A DNA stretch of 6,402 bases, from assembly GCA_002452325.1 (NCBI GenBank), contig DKFG01000106.1, positions 350-6,751 on the forward strand, read 5' to 3'. The notes below the pieces were generated by a model. That model did no database searches. It was given only the letters and a program-made list of their open reading frames with translations, and had not been told where the DNA came from. Shown piece by piece: positions 1 to 6,267 of the stretch. Made by a program: the position numbers and the translations under genes. The DNA comes from Geobacter sp. UBA6802. Its GTDB lineage: Bacteria; Desulfobacterota; Desulfuromonadia; Geobacterales; Pseudopelobacteraceae. The stretch's first letter is position 1. The number at the start of each line of letters is the position of its first letter.

Positions 1-35
1 TTCAGAAAACGTGCGCGAATTTCATTTCCGGTCAT
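1..35 (-). CDS. alaS: Alanyl-tRNA synthetase, N-terminal fragment (cut by window edge)
   Basis: An ATG at 35..33 opens a frame that runs off the left edge and reads MTGNEIRARFL. This closely matches the conserved start of bacterial alanyl-tRNA synthetases, which begin with an M-(T/S)-x-x-E-I-R-x-x-F-L pattern followed by a phenylalanine/glycine/histidine-rich segment of the catalytic domain. AlaS charges tRNA-Ala with alanine in the cytoplasm. Only 11 complete codons are visible, so the call rests on this short motif, on a purine-rich ribosome binding stretch upstream, and on the position downstream of recX, an order commonly found in proteobacteria. The start lies 7 bases after the stop of the 109-residue gene, so alaS is probably co-transcribed with the envelope genes. 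The catalytic, editing and C-terminal domains lie outside the window. Confidence 0.85.
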   Translation of the reverse strand, partial: MTGNEIRARFL

Positions 36-42
36 AACTGGT

Positions 43-372
43 TTACTTCCCCTCCTGTGCAGGGCGGCGTTTATCTGCGGTTATCACATCAGTCGGCAGC
101 CAGGTTTCAATGTAGCGCCCCTCTTCGTCAACCTTGTTGACGTAGCGCTTGACCTCACCGGTCTGACTGTCCAGCAGGAACACCGCCTGTGAAACATAGG
201 TCTCTTTACGCTTTAGATCAAAGGTGGTGTAACTGCCCTGAAACAGTTGGTACCGCCCAGATTCCGCACAGGCGACCAGTTCGCGAGTAGCTGGCTTCTG
301 TTGATTGGCCTCACTCCACACCGGCACCAGCATTGTGCAAGCCGCTGCCATAATCATAAGATTTCGTTTCAT
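43..372 (-). CDS. Small exported protein of unknown function (109 residues)
   Basis: I do not recognise the family. The protein begins MKRN followed by a hydrophobic stretch and a likely signal peptidase I site near residue 22 (VWSEA, then NQ), giving a mature protein of about 87 residues. An alternative reading as a lipoprotein at Cys12 (AAAC) is weaker, because the hydrophobic segment before it is very short and position -3 is Ala. The mature part has one cysteine (C35) and looks beta-rich: GRYQLFQGSY, then VFLLDSQTGEVKRYV, a pattern seen in many small secreted proteins where a strand ends in an 'LLDxxTG' turn. The C-terminus is charged (DKRRPAQEGK). It starts 11 bases after the FN3 gene stop and ends 7 bases before alaS, so it belongs to the same transcript. 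It may be an accessory protein of the CsgG-like complex; this is inference from position only. Confidence 0.8.
   Translation of the reverse strand: MKRNLMIMAAACTMLVPVWSEANQQKPATRELVACAESGRYQLFQGSYTTFDLKRKETYVSQAVFLLDSQTGEVKRYVNKVDEEGRYIETWLPTDVITADKRRPAQEGK
46..55 (-). promoter_or_regulatory. Ribosome binding site of alaS
   Basis: The minus strand reads GGAGGGGAAG, ending 10 bases before the ATG at 35. Either GGAAG (10-base spacing) or GGAGG (15-base spacing) could pair with 16S rRNA. It lies inside the last codons of the upstream 109-residue gene. It supports the ATG at 35 as a real start rather than a chance codon. Confidence 0.6.
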
Positions 373-374
373 AG

Positions 375-385
375 CCCCCCCCTTT
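375..385 (-). promoter_or_regulatory. Ribosome binding region with a run of eight G, upstream of the 109-residue gene
   Basis: The minus strand reads AAAGGGGGGGG directly followed by CT and the ATG at 372. The G-run occupies almost the whole 11-base gap after the FN3 gene stop (TAA at 386..384) and must serve as the Shine-Dalgarno element. A homopolymer here is unusual, because gain or loss of a G would alter spacing without changing any protein. Confidence 0.55.
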
Positions 386-2615
386 ACTCAATCGTTAACA
401 GCGCTGAAGGCTCGCTTTCAAGACCATCGGCATCCTCGGCAGTCAGATACAGCTCAAGTTTGCCCATCTCAGCAACCTTCCACTCGTTTGTCTCTACCGT
501 TGCCAGCTTCTGACTGCCCAGAAAACTCTTTTTGTAAATGTGGTAGCGTTTGATATCCGGTTGGCCGACTGCGTTCCACGTAATCAGGCGACTGGCCCGG
601 TCTTTCACCTGTAACCCGGTAACCGGAGCAGGCAACGGCTTGGTGGTCCCTTTGACAGCAAGGGAAAGCGGCCCCACCAGACGGTCACGGTCAACGGCCT
701 GCACTTGGTACTGATAGGTAGTGCCATCCTTCAGTTCACTATCCACCAACTGCGTATCAGTAGTCTGTTTCAACAATCTGAAACCACCATCACCCTGCTG
801 ACGGTAAAGATGGTACTCAGCAATATCCTGTTCCGGGTTCTTGTTCCAGCGCACCGTAATACGGCGAGGCTCTCCTGAAGAAGCCTGCACCCCCTGCGGC
901 ACGGTGGGCAACGGCTTGGTCACCGCTGTAACCCGGCTGCTGAGTGGACTGACCGCACCACCGGCATTCACCGCTGCAATCACGTACGCATAGCCCGTTG
1001 CATCCTTCAGCGGTTCGGCCTCATCACGAAAACTGCGTTTATCTGCCGCAACCTCGGCGATCCTGACCAACTTGTCCTGGGCTGCATCACCGCGATAGAG
1101 ATGAAAACCGGTAAGCTCATCATCCGCCACTGCCGTAGACTCCCAGGTTAAGGTTACCCTGCGCGGTTCCCCCTGACCGGCGGTCAGTTTGACCGGTGTA
1201 GGGGGCAGATCACGGGTGGTGGCCGTCACTTCCGGCGAAGGGCTGCCGACCCCCTGCTCCTTGCTGAAGGCAACGATCCGGTACCAGCAGATGGCCTTAT
1301 CAGCCAGATTCGCATCAGTGTAGGTTGTCTGCATCCGATCGTTGATGGTGGTCAGCTCCTGATAGGGGCCTTCTTTGACTGTTGCTCGCTGGATGCGGTA
1401 ACCGGTCACACCGGCAAAGGGGTGTACCTGCCAGGAGAGCGGAATCCGCCGTACCTTGCCGCTGACCGCCGTCAAGCCAGCCGTGGCCGCCGGTGTCGTA
1501 ACCGAGAGCTGTACGGAACGCTCACTTTCTGCACCGGCCTGGTTCAATGCCGTAATCACGTACAGGTAGGTCACACCATTGGCAAGCCCCTGATCCCTGA
1601 AAATCGCCGGCTCATCACCGCTGGTACCGACCGGCACAAACTCTTTTTCCGTAGCAGAGCGACGGTAGATCCGTACCCCCTTCGGCACCATCCGTTCATC
1701 ACCACCGCTTGAGGGCCGCTGCCGCCAGCTCAGTACTGCACCGCCCAAGAGCGGTTCAACGTTCATGAAAATCGGCACTGCCGGAGCGATTGAGGTTGCA
1801 CCACGCACCGGCTTGCTCGGCTCGCTGGCAATACCGCCATGTCCCACTGCAACAACCCGATAGTAATACGTTTCATTCAAGCGCAGCGGTTCATCACTAT
1901 AAGCTGGTTCAGTAACCGTGGCCACGCTATTGAACGGTCCCTGGTCACTTGCGCTGCGTTGCACCATGTAGCCGATGACCCGGCTCGGTTCAGGGTGGGT
2001 CCAGTTGAGCCGTATGGCATTGGTTGATCCTGTTGCCATAACCCCATGCACCGATTGCAACGGAACTGCCGATACAGTAGCCACCGGTGCTGCTGCCTGC
2101 TCTGCTGCTGCTCGAATCCTCTGAGCAAGCCCCTGCAACACCTTGGGCACCTCAGCCTCATGCATGCGGAGCTTCTCTGTCAGCACCACCTGCTGGCCAC
2201 GCATGCCAAGCACCTGCAGATCAAGAGCCGTACCGTTAGCCTGGGTCATCACCGTACCGCTGACCAGATAATCCACCCCCAACCGTCCGCCCAGCCGCTG
2301 CAGTTGTTCACGCCCCAGGGCATCAGATCTGATCCCCTCCAGATCCATGATTGATTCAAGACGCTTGCGCTCGATCACCTCAAAACCACCGCTGCGCTCG
2401 AGTTCGTTCAGCAGCATAGTGGTTAAAAAATCAGTCACGGCCATGGCCTCCATATTGGTTGCCACAAACGGCACACACCCCAGACGAGACCTGAAGCGCT
2501 GCTCGTTAGCTTCGCCCGGCTGCACCGGCAACCCAACAGCAATCAGACCGGCCACCAGCGCCAGCAGACAGAGACGGACAAGCTGTGTACGATAGGAGTT
2601 AAGCAGCAGGGCCAT
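384..2615 (-). CDS. Exported CsgG/FlgO-like protein with six C-terminal fibronectin type III domains
   Basis: This 743-residue protein has an N-terminal signal peptide: basic residues near R9 and R14, a hydrophobic core at about 14-30, and a probable cleavage after A36 (PGEA, then NEQ). Residues about 42-170 resemble the small CsgG/FlgO/LpoB alpha/beta domain: a first strand with GCVPF, a helix with TDFLTTMLLNELE, a strand plus helix with FEVIERKRLESIM, then LGVDYLVSGTV and a further strand. After an Ala-rich linker come six FN3-like units at about 186-273, 279-374, 375-467, 471-566, 571-659 and 662-743. Each shows the early Trp (LNW, LSW, LTW, VRW, ITW), a central Y-x-(I/V/L)-x-R or Y-H-(L/I)-Y strand, and a late Y-x-Y-x-V or equivalent strand. 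At about 130 residues the CsgG-like part is FlgO-sized, probably too short for a curli-type pore. The FN3 array suggests an extended spacer or a protein/carbohydrate binding arm in the periplasm or at the surface. The start lies 6 bases after the lipoprotein gene and has only a weak ribosome site (GAGAAG, 15 bases upstream), suggesting coupled translation. Exact function unknown. Confidence 0.88.
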   Translation of the reverse strand: MALLLNSYRTQLVRLCLLALVAGLIAVGLPVQPGEANEQRFRSRLGCVPFVATNMEAMAVTDFLTTMLLNELERSGGFEVIERKRLESIMDLEGIRSDALGREQLQRLGGRLGVDYLVSGTVMTQANGTALDLQVLGMRGQQVVLTEKLRMHEAEVPKVLQGLAQRIRAAAEQAAAPVATVSAVPLQSVHGVMATGSTNAIRLNWTHPEPSRVIGYMVQRSASDQGPFNSVATVTEPAYSDEPLRLNETYYYRVVAVGHGGIASEPSKPVRGATSIAPAVPIFMNVEPLLGGAVLSWRQRPSSGGDERMVPKGVRIYRRSATEKEFVPVGTSGDEPAIFRDQGLANGVTYLYVITALNQAGAESERSVQLSVTTPAATAGLTAVSGKVRRIPLSWQVHPFAGVTGYRIQRATVKEGPYQELTTINDRMQTTYTDANLADKAICWYRIVAFSKEQGVGSPSPEVTATTRDLPPTPVKLTAGQGEPRRVTLTWESTAVADDELTGFHLYRGDAAQDKLVRIAEVAADKRSFRDEAEPLKDATGYAYVIAAVNAGGAVSPLSSRVTAVTKPLPTVPQGVQASSGEPRRITVRWNKNPEQDIAEYHLYRQQGDGGFRLLKQTTDTQLVDSELKDGTTYQYQVQAVDRDRLVGPLSLAVKGTTKPLPAPVTGLQVKDRASRLITWNAVGQPDIKRYHIYKKSFLGSQKLATVETNEWKVAEMGKLELYLTAEDADGLESEPSALLTIE
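387..2060 (-). repeat. Array of six FN3-domain coding units
   Basis: This part of the 743-residue gene encodes six units of about 80-97 residues in tandem. The units are clearly diverged at DNA level. The best conserved parts are the linkers and first strands: TKPLP occurs twice, and GEPRR followed by a strand ending in Trp opens units 4 and 5. The 14-base word coding for TKPLP is identical at 631-644 and 907-920, 276 bases (92 codons) apart. This fits an old internal duplication of FN3 units. Confidence 0.8.
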
Positions 2616-2621
2616 ATATGG

Positions 2622-4607
2622 TTACCCGTGCTTCTCAACAGACTGCAGGTACTGTTCAAGACCTTTGCGGGCCTGGATGGAGATGGGGCTGACCACATTC
2701 TTGACCTCTTCCGTCATGATGGCATCCAGATACCGTTCCACCACCTGATCCCCGCCATTCTTTTTGGCCAACAGCTCGGCAGCTTGCAGATAGCCTGCCT
2801 GACGGTTCTGGAAGCGTGACAGCACCAAGTGTCCCAGCTCAGCAATGCTGTCGTCAACTGCCTTCTCCAGCAATACGGCATCGGATGGCAGCTCCAGCGG
2901 ATCAAAGGCAATATTGGCAAAATCGACCCCTTCGGAATACTTGTCTTCGGCAACCTTGCGGCTCTTAATGGTGGTGGTTATCACCACCTCGCCGGACTCC
3001 ACATCAATCACACGGAATGAAAGGGCCACATTGGCGGTCTTTATATGGGTGCCCACCTTATACTTAACGGTCTCCCTGATCTCCTCGTTGATCAGGGCCG
3101 GTGGCGCGGCAGCCAACTGTTCCTTGCTGGGGGACGGATTGGTCAGCAGCCAGCTCTGGTAAGCCGGATTGGGCACCTGCTTGGTGGCAACCACCACGTT
3201 GACCATCTTTGAGCCTTCTTCGGCACTCTTTTCCACGTTGTACTGCAGCACGCTACCGAAGATGAAAATATCAGTACCCTTCAGCTTGCCAGTTTTCTTA
3301 GCAGTTTCAATATCATACAGACCTGCCTGACCAAACTCGATCTCCTTGATGATCGCCCCCAAGACGTCACGGGCCAGAATCTTCACATCGCTGCTGGCAT
3401 TCTTAGTCATGTAGGAAAGCAGGCTATCAGTTACCAAACGACCGGAGTCAGTGCTGTTGGTGGGCGGGGCAAAGTCCATGATAGCAATTTTCTTCACCAC
3501 CCGCTGGCGCAGGCGATCCTTCAGGCCCTGCAGCCGTTGCTGACTTTCACGGTCCCCGCCGGCAATACGCATAGAAAGATCAAGCCAGTACCAGGCATTC
3601 CCCAACAGTCCGGCTGCCTCCTGCTCCTGTGAGCGTGCCGCCATCTCTGCGCCAAGTTGCCTGCGCAGCTCAACCCCTTCCCCTTCATTCATCAAGGTCG
3701 GTGAAAACAGCATACCGGCCTGCAGCATCTGATAGGCCGTATAGAGCTTTTTCTTACTCAGTAGCACCGTTCCCTGCTGCAGCATCCGCTGGGCCCCCTG
3801 CTGTTTCAGTTCCGCCATTTTGGTCTGAAGCTGCTGATCAGGCTGAAGTGCCTGGGCCTTGCGCAGATACTCTGCTACCTGCACCCACTGCTGCTGCCTG
3901 GCTGCCTGTTCTGCCTTGACAAACCAGGCCGGGGCTGTGTTCTTTGCCTGAGCATCTTTCAGCAGTCCAGCCACCTGCTGGTTGTTGGGCTGAAAGGCCA
4001 GCGCCTGCTCCAGGCTGGCAATCATGCCGTCCAGATCATCCTCTGCCCGTTGCCGCTCAGCCTCCTTCAGATAGTAGCCCATGGCCGTCGACTCAGCCTG
4101 GGGCAGCTTGATCATCAGATCCAGATAACCAGGATAAAACTGCTTGAGTTCACGCAGCTTGTTAACCGCTGTCGGCCAATCATTCTGCTCGGCGGCCTTG
4201 GTTGATGCGGTATACAGCTCTTCAGCGCGCTTCAGTAGGGCATCCATCTGCTGTTTAACGCTGTCGGCAAGCACTTTAGCCTGGCTATTGTTCGGATCCG
4301 CCTTCAGCGCCTTATCCACGTCCAGCTGGGCTGAGCGCAGCTGATCATAACCGGCGGCCCCGCCCTGCAGATGTTTTCTGCCCTGCTCCACAAAGCGGGA
4401 AGCGGCAGCAGCACGGGCCGATGAAAGGGTAGCACGATACTCCTGATTGTCCTGCTCTTTGGAAATGGCCTCTTCATAAAGGGTGATCGCTTCGTCAACC
4501 CGTCCCTGACGCTCCAGCTGACGGCCCAGTTCAAAACTCTCCTTACCGGGATTGTTACAACCGGCCAGCACCACCACCAGGCTCAGCACCAAAAGTATAC
4601 GCTTCAT
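2622..4607 (-). CDS. Outer-membrane-type lipoprotein with TPR repeats and a C-terminal CsgG-like domain
   Basis: The 661-residue protein opens MKRILL, followed by a hydrophobic stretch and the lipobox LAGC with the lipidated Cys at 17. Asn rather than Asp follows the Cys, which fits outer membrane sorting. Residues about 20-310 are helical and Gln/Ala-rich with TPR-like units, for instance at 22-55 (ELGRQLERQGRVDEAITLY), 177-210 (EAERQRAEDDLDGMIASLE), 228-260 and 272-305. Residues about 371-600 match the CsgG layout: KKIAIMDFAP first strand, VKILARD, GTDIFIFGSVLQY, then ANVALSFRVIDVESGEVV and IKSRKV. CsgG is the nonameric outer-membrane lipoprotein channel for curli; here the domain is almost full size and carries extra residues in the first hairpin region. 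The ATG overlaps the FlgT-like stop by 4 bases (ATGA) and has a strong AGGAGG site. Likely role: pore or ring component with a periplasmic TPR scaffold; substrate unknown. No curlin gene is visible. Confidence 0.88.
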   Translation of the reverse strand: MKRILLVLSLVVVLAGCNNPGKESFELGRQLERQGRVDEAITLYEEAISKEQDNQEYRATLSSARAAAASRFVEQGRKHLQGGAAGYDQLRSAQLDVDKALKADPNNSQAKVLADSVKQQMDALLKRAEELYTASTKAAEQNDWPTAVNKLRELKQFYPGYLDLMIKLPQAESTAMGYYLKEAERQRAEDDLDGMIASLEQALAFQPNNQQVAGLLKDAQAKNTAPAWFVKAEQAARQQQWVQVAEYLRKAQALQPDQQLQTKMAELKQQGAQRMLQQGTVLLSKKKLYTAYQMLQAGMLFSPTLMNEGEGVELRRQLGAEMAARSQEQEAAGLLGNAWYWLDLSMRIAGGDRESQQRLQGLKDRLRQRVVKKIAIMDFAPPTNSTDSGRLVTDSLLSYMTKNASSDVKILARDVLGAIIKEIEFGQAGLYDIETAKKTGKLKGTDIFIFGSVLQYNVEKSAEEGSKMVNVVVATKQVPNPAYQSWLLTNPSPSKEQLAAAPPALINEEIRETVKYKVGTHIKTANVALSFRVIDVESGEVVITTTIKSRKVAEDKYSEGVDFANIAFDPLELPSDAVLLEKAVDDSIAELGHLVLSRFQNRQAGYLQAAELLAKKNGGDQVVERYLDAIMTEEVKNVVSPISIQARKGLEQYLQSVEKHG

Positions 4608-5782
4608 TTTGTACGTCCTCCTTTAGCAGAACGAGTCTGCCAACGCGCCTGCAGATGTCCCGCAGAATACCCGGCAACCGACAGGGTTGCCCGTTCCAGT
4701 TCCAGTGAGCCCAGATCATCCACGACATCACGAAGCGCACCGGTAATTTCCAGGTCCATGCGTAGCTGGTGATCTTTAAAGCCGCGATCATGAACCGTTT
4801 CAACGCTGACTGCCTGCTCACGCAGGGCCTCCTGCAGACGGCCGATCTCGCCGGACGGGATGCCTGTCACCGTCATCCGGACGGTCCGCACACCGGTCAC
4901 CCGCTTGGTCCAGGCAGCTATCATCTGGCGATGCAGCGCCTCGGTTATCTCCACAGCAGTCTTCTGCAGCGCCTCGGCGCCTGCAGCAGCAGGATTCACA
5001 TTCAGTGCACGCTGTGACGACTGGGCAGTGGCCAGCAGCTCTCCGGTCTCCACCTCAACCGCCTTGGCAGTGGCAGTCACCTGCACCGGACGCATGCTGG
5101 TTCCGCCCAAGGCAGGGGCTGCGCTGGCCTCGGCCCGTCCGATAATCACCACCTCGGCCCCACCGGCCGCTGCTGCCCGCACCACGGCATCGGTCTGGTC
5201 ACCCTGGCCTTTAGCGGCCTCCTGCTCCACTGCCAGCATCGCCTGCCGGTCTACCAGGGCATAACCACGCTTGCCCAGAGTCGTTATCAGCTGGGTTTCC
5301 ACAGTACCGCCGGGGACCGGTTGACCATCGGTATTTTTTTCCAGCACCACCACGGCTATTCTTGGTTTACCGACCTTCCTGATCAGCAACCCGGCATCGT
5401 CCAACCCCTGTTCCAGCTTATAACGGGACACAGCGGCAAAGATCTTGATCCGATAGGCGTCAGCCTCTGCAGTCTCGGAAAGAATCCGGTAGGTTTTGAT
5501 AAAGCCATGGCTCTTGGCAAAGATTTTGTCATTCAGCAGCTCAGAATCTTTCACAACAGTCTTGGATTGGACCGCCACCCCGACCACCTGTTCAACAGCC
5601 CGACGGAAGGCGTTCTGCAGGGCAGCCTCCCTGGCCTGATCCTTACGTCCACCCGTGATACCGGCATACCCTTCAGCCTCAACACTTCCGCCAATCTGCT
5701 CTGCCCCGACCGGTAATGCCAACGCCGCCACCAACACCACCACTGCCAGCAGCGCCATGGCTCTCTCCATCATCTGCTTCAT
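4604..5782 (-). CDS. FlgT-like periplasmic protein (FlgT N-terminal domain plus CsgG/TolB-N-like domain)
   Basis: The 392-residue product has a signal peptide with a hydrophobic core at about 8-25 and probable cleavage after A27 (PVGA, then EQ). Residues about 30-120 fit the FlgT N-terminal domain: EAEGYAGI, a helix with AREAALQNAFRRAVEQVVGV, then SKTVV, KSHGFIKTYRIL and YRIKIFAAVS. Residues about 138-290 look like the CsgG/TolB-N fold seen in the middle of FlgT: PRIAVVVLE, YALVDRQAM, AEVVIIGRAEA and AKAVEVETGELLAT. A third part at about 296-380 has a beta-alpha-beta pattern (VRTVRMTVTGI, a helix, then HQLRMDLEITG) that I cannot assign. In Vibrio, FlgT builds the H-ring around the flagellar basal body, but no flagellar gene is visible here, so a ring or adaptor for the CsgG-like lipoprotein is an equally good guess. 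The start overlaps the recX stop by 4 bases. Confidence 0.86.
   Translation of the reverse strand: MKQMMERAMALLAVVVLVAALALPVGAEQIGGSVEAEGYAGITGGRKDQAREAALQNAFRRAVEQVVGVAVQSKTVVKDSELLNDKIFAKSHGFIKTYRILSETAEADAYRIKIFAAVSRYKLEQGLDDAGLLIRKVGKPRIAVVVLEKNTDGQPVPGGTVETQLITTLGKRGYALVDRQAMLAVEQEAAKGQGDQTDAVVRAAAAGGAEVVIIGRAEASAAPALGGTSMRPVQVTATAKAVEVETGELLATAQSSQRALNVNPAAAGAEALQKTAVEITEALHRQMIAAWTKRVTGVRTVRMTVTGIPSGEIGRLQEALREQAVSVETVHDRGFKDHQLRMDLEITGALRDVVDDLGSLELERATLSVAGYSAGHLQARWQTRSAKGGRTK
4617..4622 (-). promoter_or_regulatory. Strong ribosome binding site of the TPR-CsgG lipoprotein gene
   Basis: AGGAGG (within AAAGGAGG) lies 9 bases before the ATG at 4607, inside the end of the FlgT-like gene. 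It fixes the start at the ATGA overlap and suggests the lipoprotein is translated efficiently in its own right, not only by coupling. Confidence 0.75.
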
Positions 5783-6267
5783 ATCTGCCTCCCTCTGCCG
5801 ACACGGTGCAACACCAGCGCACGCACCACTGAAACGGTATATCCTCTGCGTTGCAGAAAGCCGGCCACTCTACGGCGCTCACGGTCATCGGCCAACAGTG
5901 GATCAAAGCCGGGATAGCGGCGGCTCAACACCCCCTGGGCACGCTCCAGCTGATCATCCTGGGCACCATCTTCGTGCAACAGCTCATCGGCAAGGGCCTC
6001 GTCCACCCCTCGCCGCACCAGCTCCTGGCGCAGGCGGTAGCCGACAAAGCGACCGCTTTCCCTGACTGTTGACACAAAGCGTTCGGCAAAACGCCGATCC
6101 TGCAGATACCCTTCGGCTTCAAGTCGCTCAACCGCTGCGACGGCCTCTGAACGATTGAATCCTTTCTGCAACAGTCGCTGCAGCAGCGCCCGTACCGTAA
6201 AATCACGCCCCGTCAACAGGCGCAGCGCAGCCAGATAGCAGTCTCCGGTCGACCTAGTAGCGATCAA
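5779..6267 (-). CDS. recX: Regulatory protein RecX
   Basis: This 162-residue protein is of normal RecX size and shows its three helical repeats. The first runs over about 10-55 (YLAALRLLTGRDFTVRALLQ, then LLQKGF and AVERLEAEGYLQD). The second covers about 58-100 (RFAERFVSTVRESGRFVGYR, then LRQELVRRGVDEALADELL). The third covers about 105-155 (RAQGVLSRRYPG, then RVAGFLQRRGYTVSVVRALV). RecX binds RecA filaments in the cytoplasm and limits RecA recombinase and coprotease activity. The start is TTG at 6267: no ATG or GTG is available between the in-frame upstream stop at 6288..6286 and the conserved start of the domain, and an AGGAG site precedes it by 10 bases. The gene overlaps the preceding gene by 14 bases and the FlgT-like gene by 4 bases (ATGA). 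recA itself is not visible. A weak TTG start fits a protein needed in small amounts. Confidence 0.92.
   Translation of the reverse strand: MIATRSTGDCYLAALRLLTGRDFTVRALLQRLLQKGFNRSEAVAAVERLEAEGYLQDRRFAERFVSTVRESGRFVGYRLRQELVRRGVDEALADELLHEDGAQDDQLERAQGVLSRRYPGFDPLLADDRERRRVAGFLQRRGYTVSVVRALVLHRVGRGRQI
5788..5793 (-). promoter_or_regulatory. Ribosome binding site of the FlgT-like gene
   Basis: GGGAGG is 5 bases before the ATG at 5782 and lies within the last codons of recX. It supports this start over the internal methionines at residues 4, 5 and 9, and points to co-translation with recX. Confidence 0.7.

Noticed and set aside
36..42. Transcription terminator between the envelope genes and alaS
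   Set aside because: Only 7 bases separate the genes and no GC-rich hairpin with a following T-run is seen on the minus strand here or at the other junctions.
3780..4450. Possible CTG/CAG-type nucleotide repeat in the TPR region
   Set aside because: The frequent CTGCTG words are scattered and follow from Gln/Ala/Leu-rich helices in the coding frame; there is no tandem array of regular length.
4860..5264. Plus-strand open frame of 134 codons
   Set aside because: It lies fully opposite the FlgT-like gene, its product is Ala/Ser/Thr/Pro-rich as expected from antisense of a GC-rich gene, and it has no ribosome site or recognisable domain.
384..5782. A classical curli (csg) operon
   Set aside because: No curlin repeats (Gln/Asn-Gly rich), CsgE, CsgF or CsgD-like regulator are visible; only the CsgG-type fold is shared, and the proteins have TPR and FN3 parts that curli proteins lack.
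5655..6065. Plus-strand open frame of 136 codons
   Set aside because: It spans antisense to two well-supported genes (recX and the FlgT-like gene) and has low-complexity composition with many Pro, Ala and His residues; no family features.
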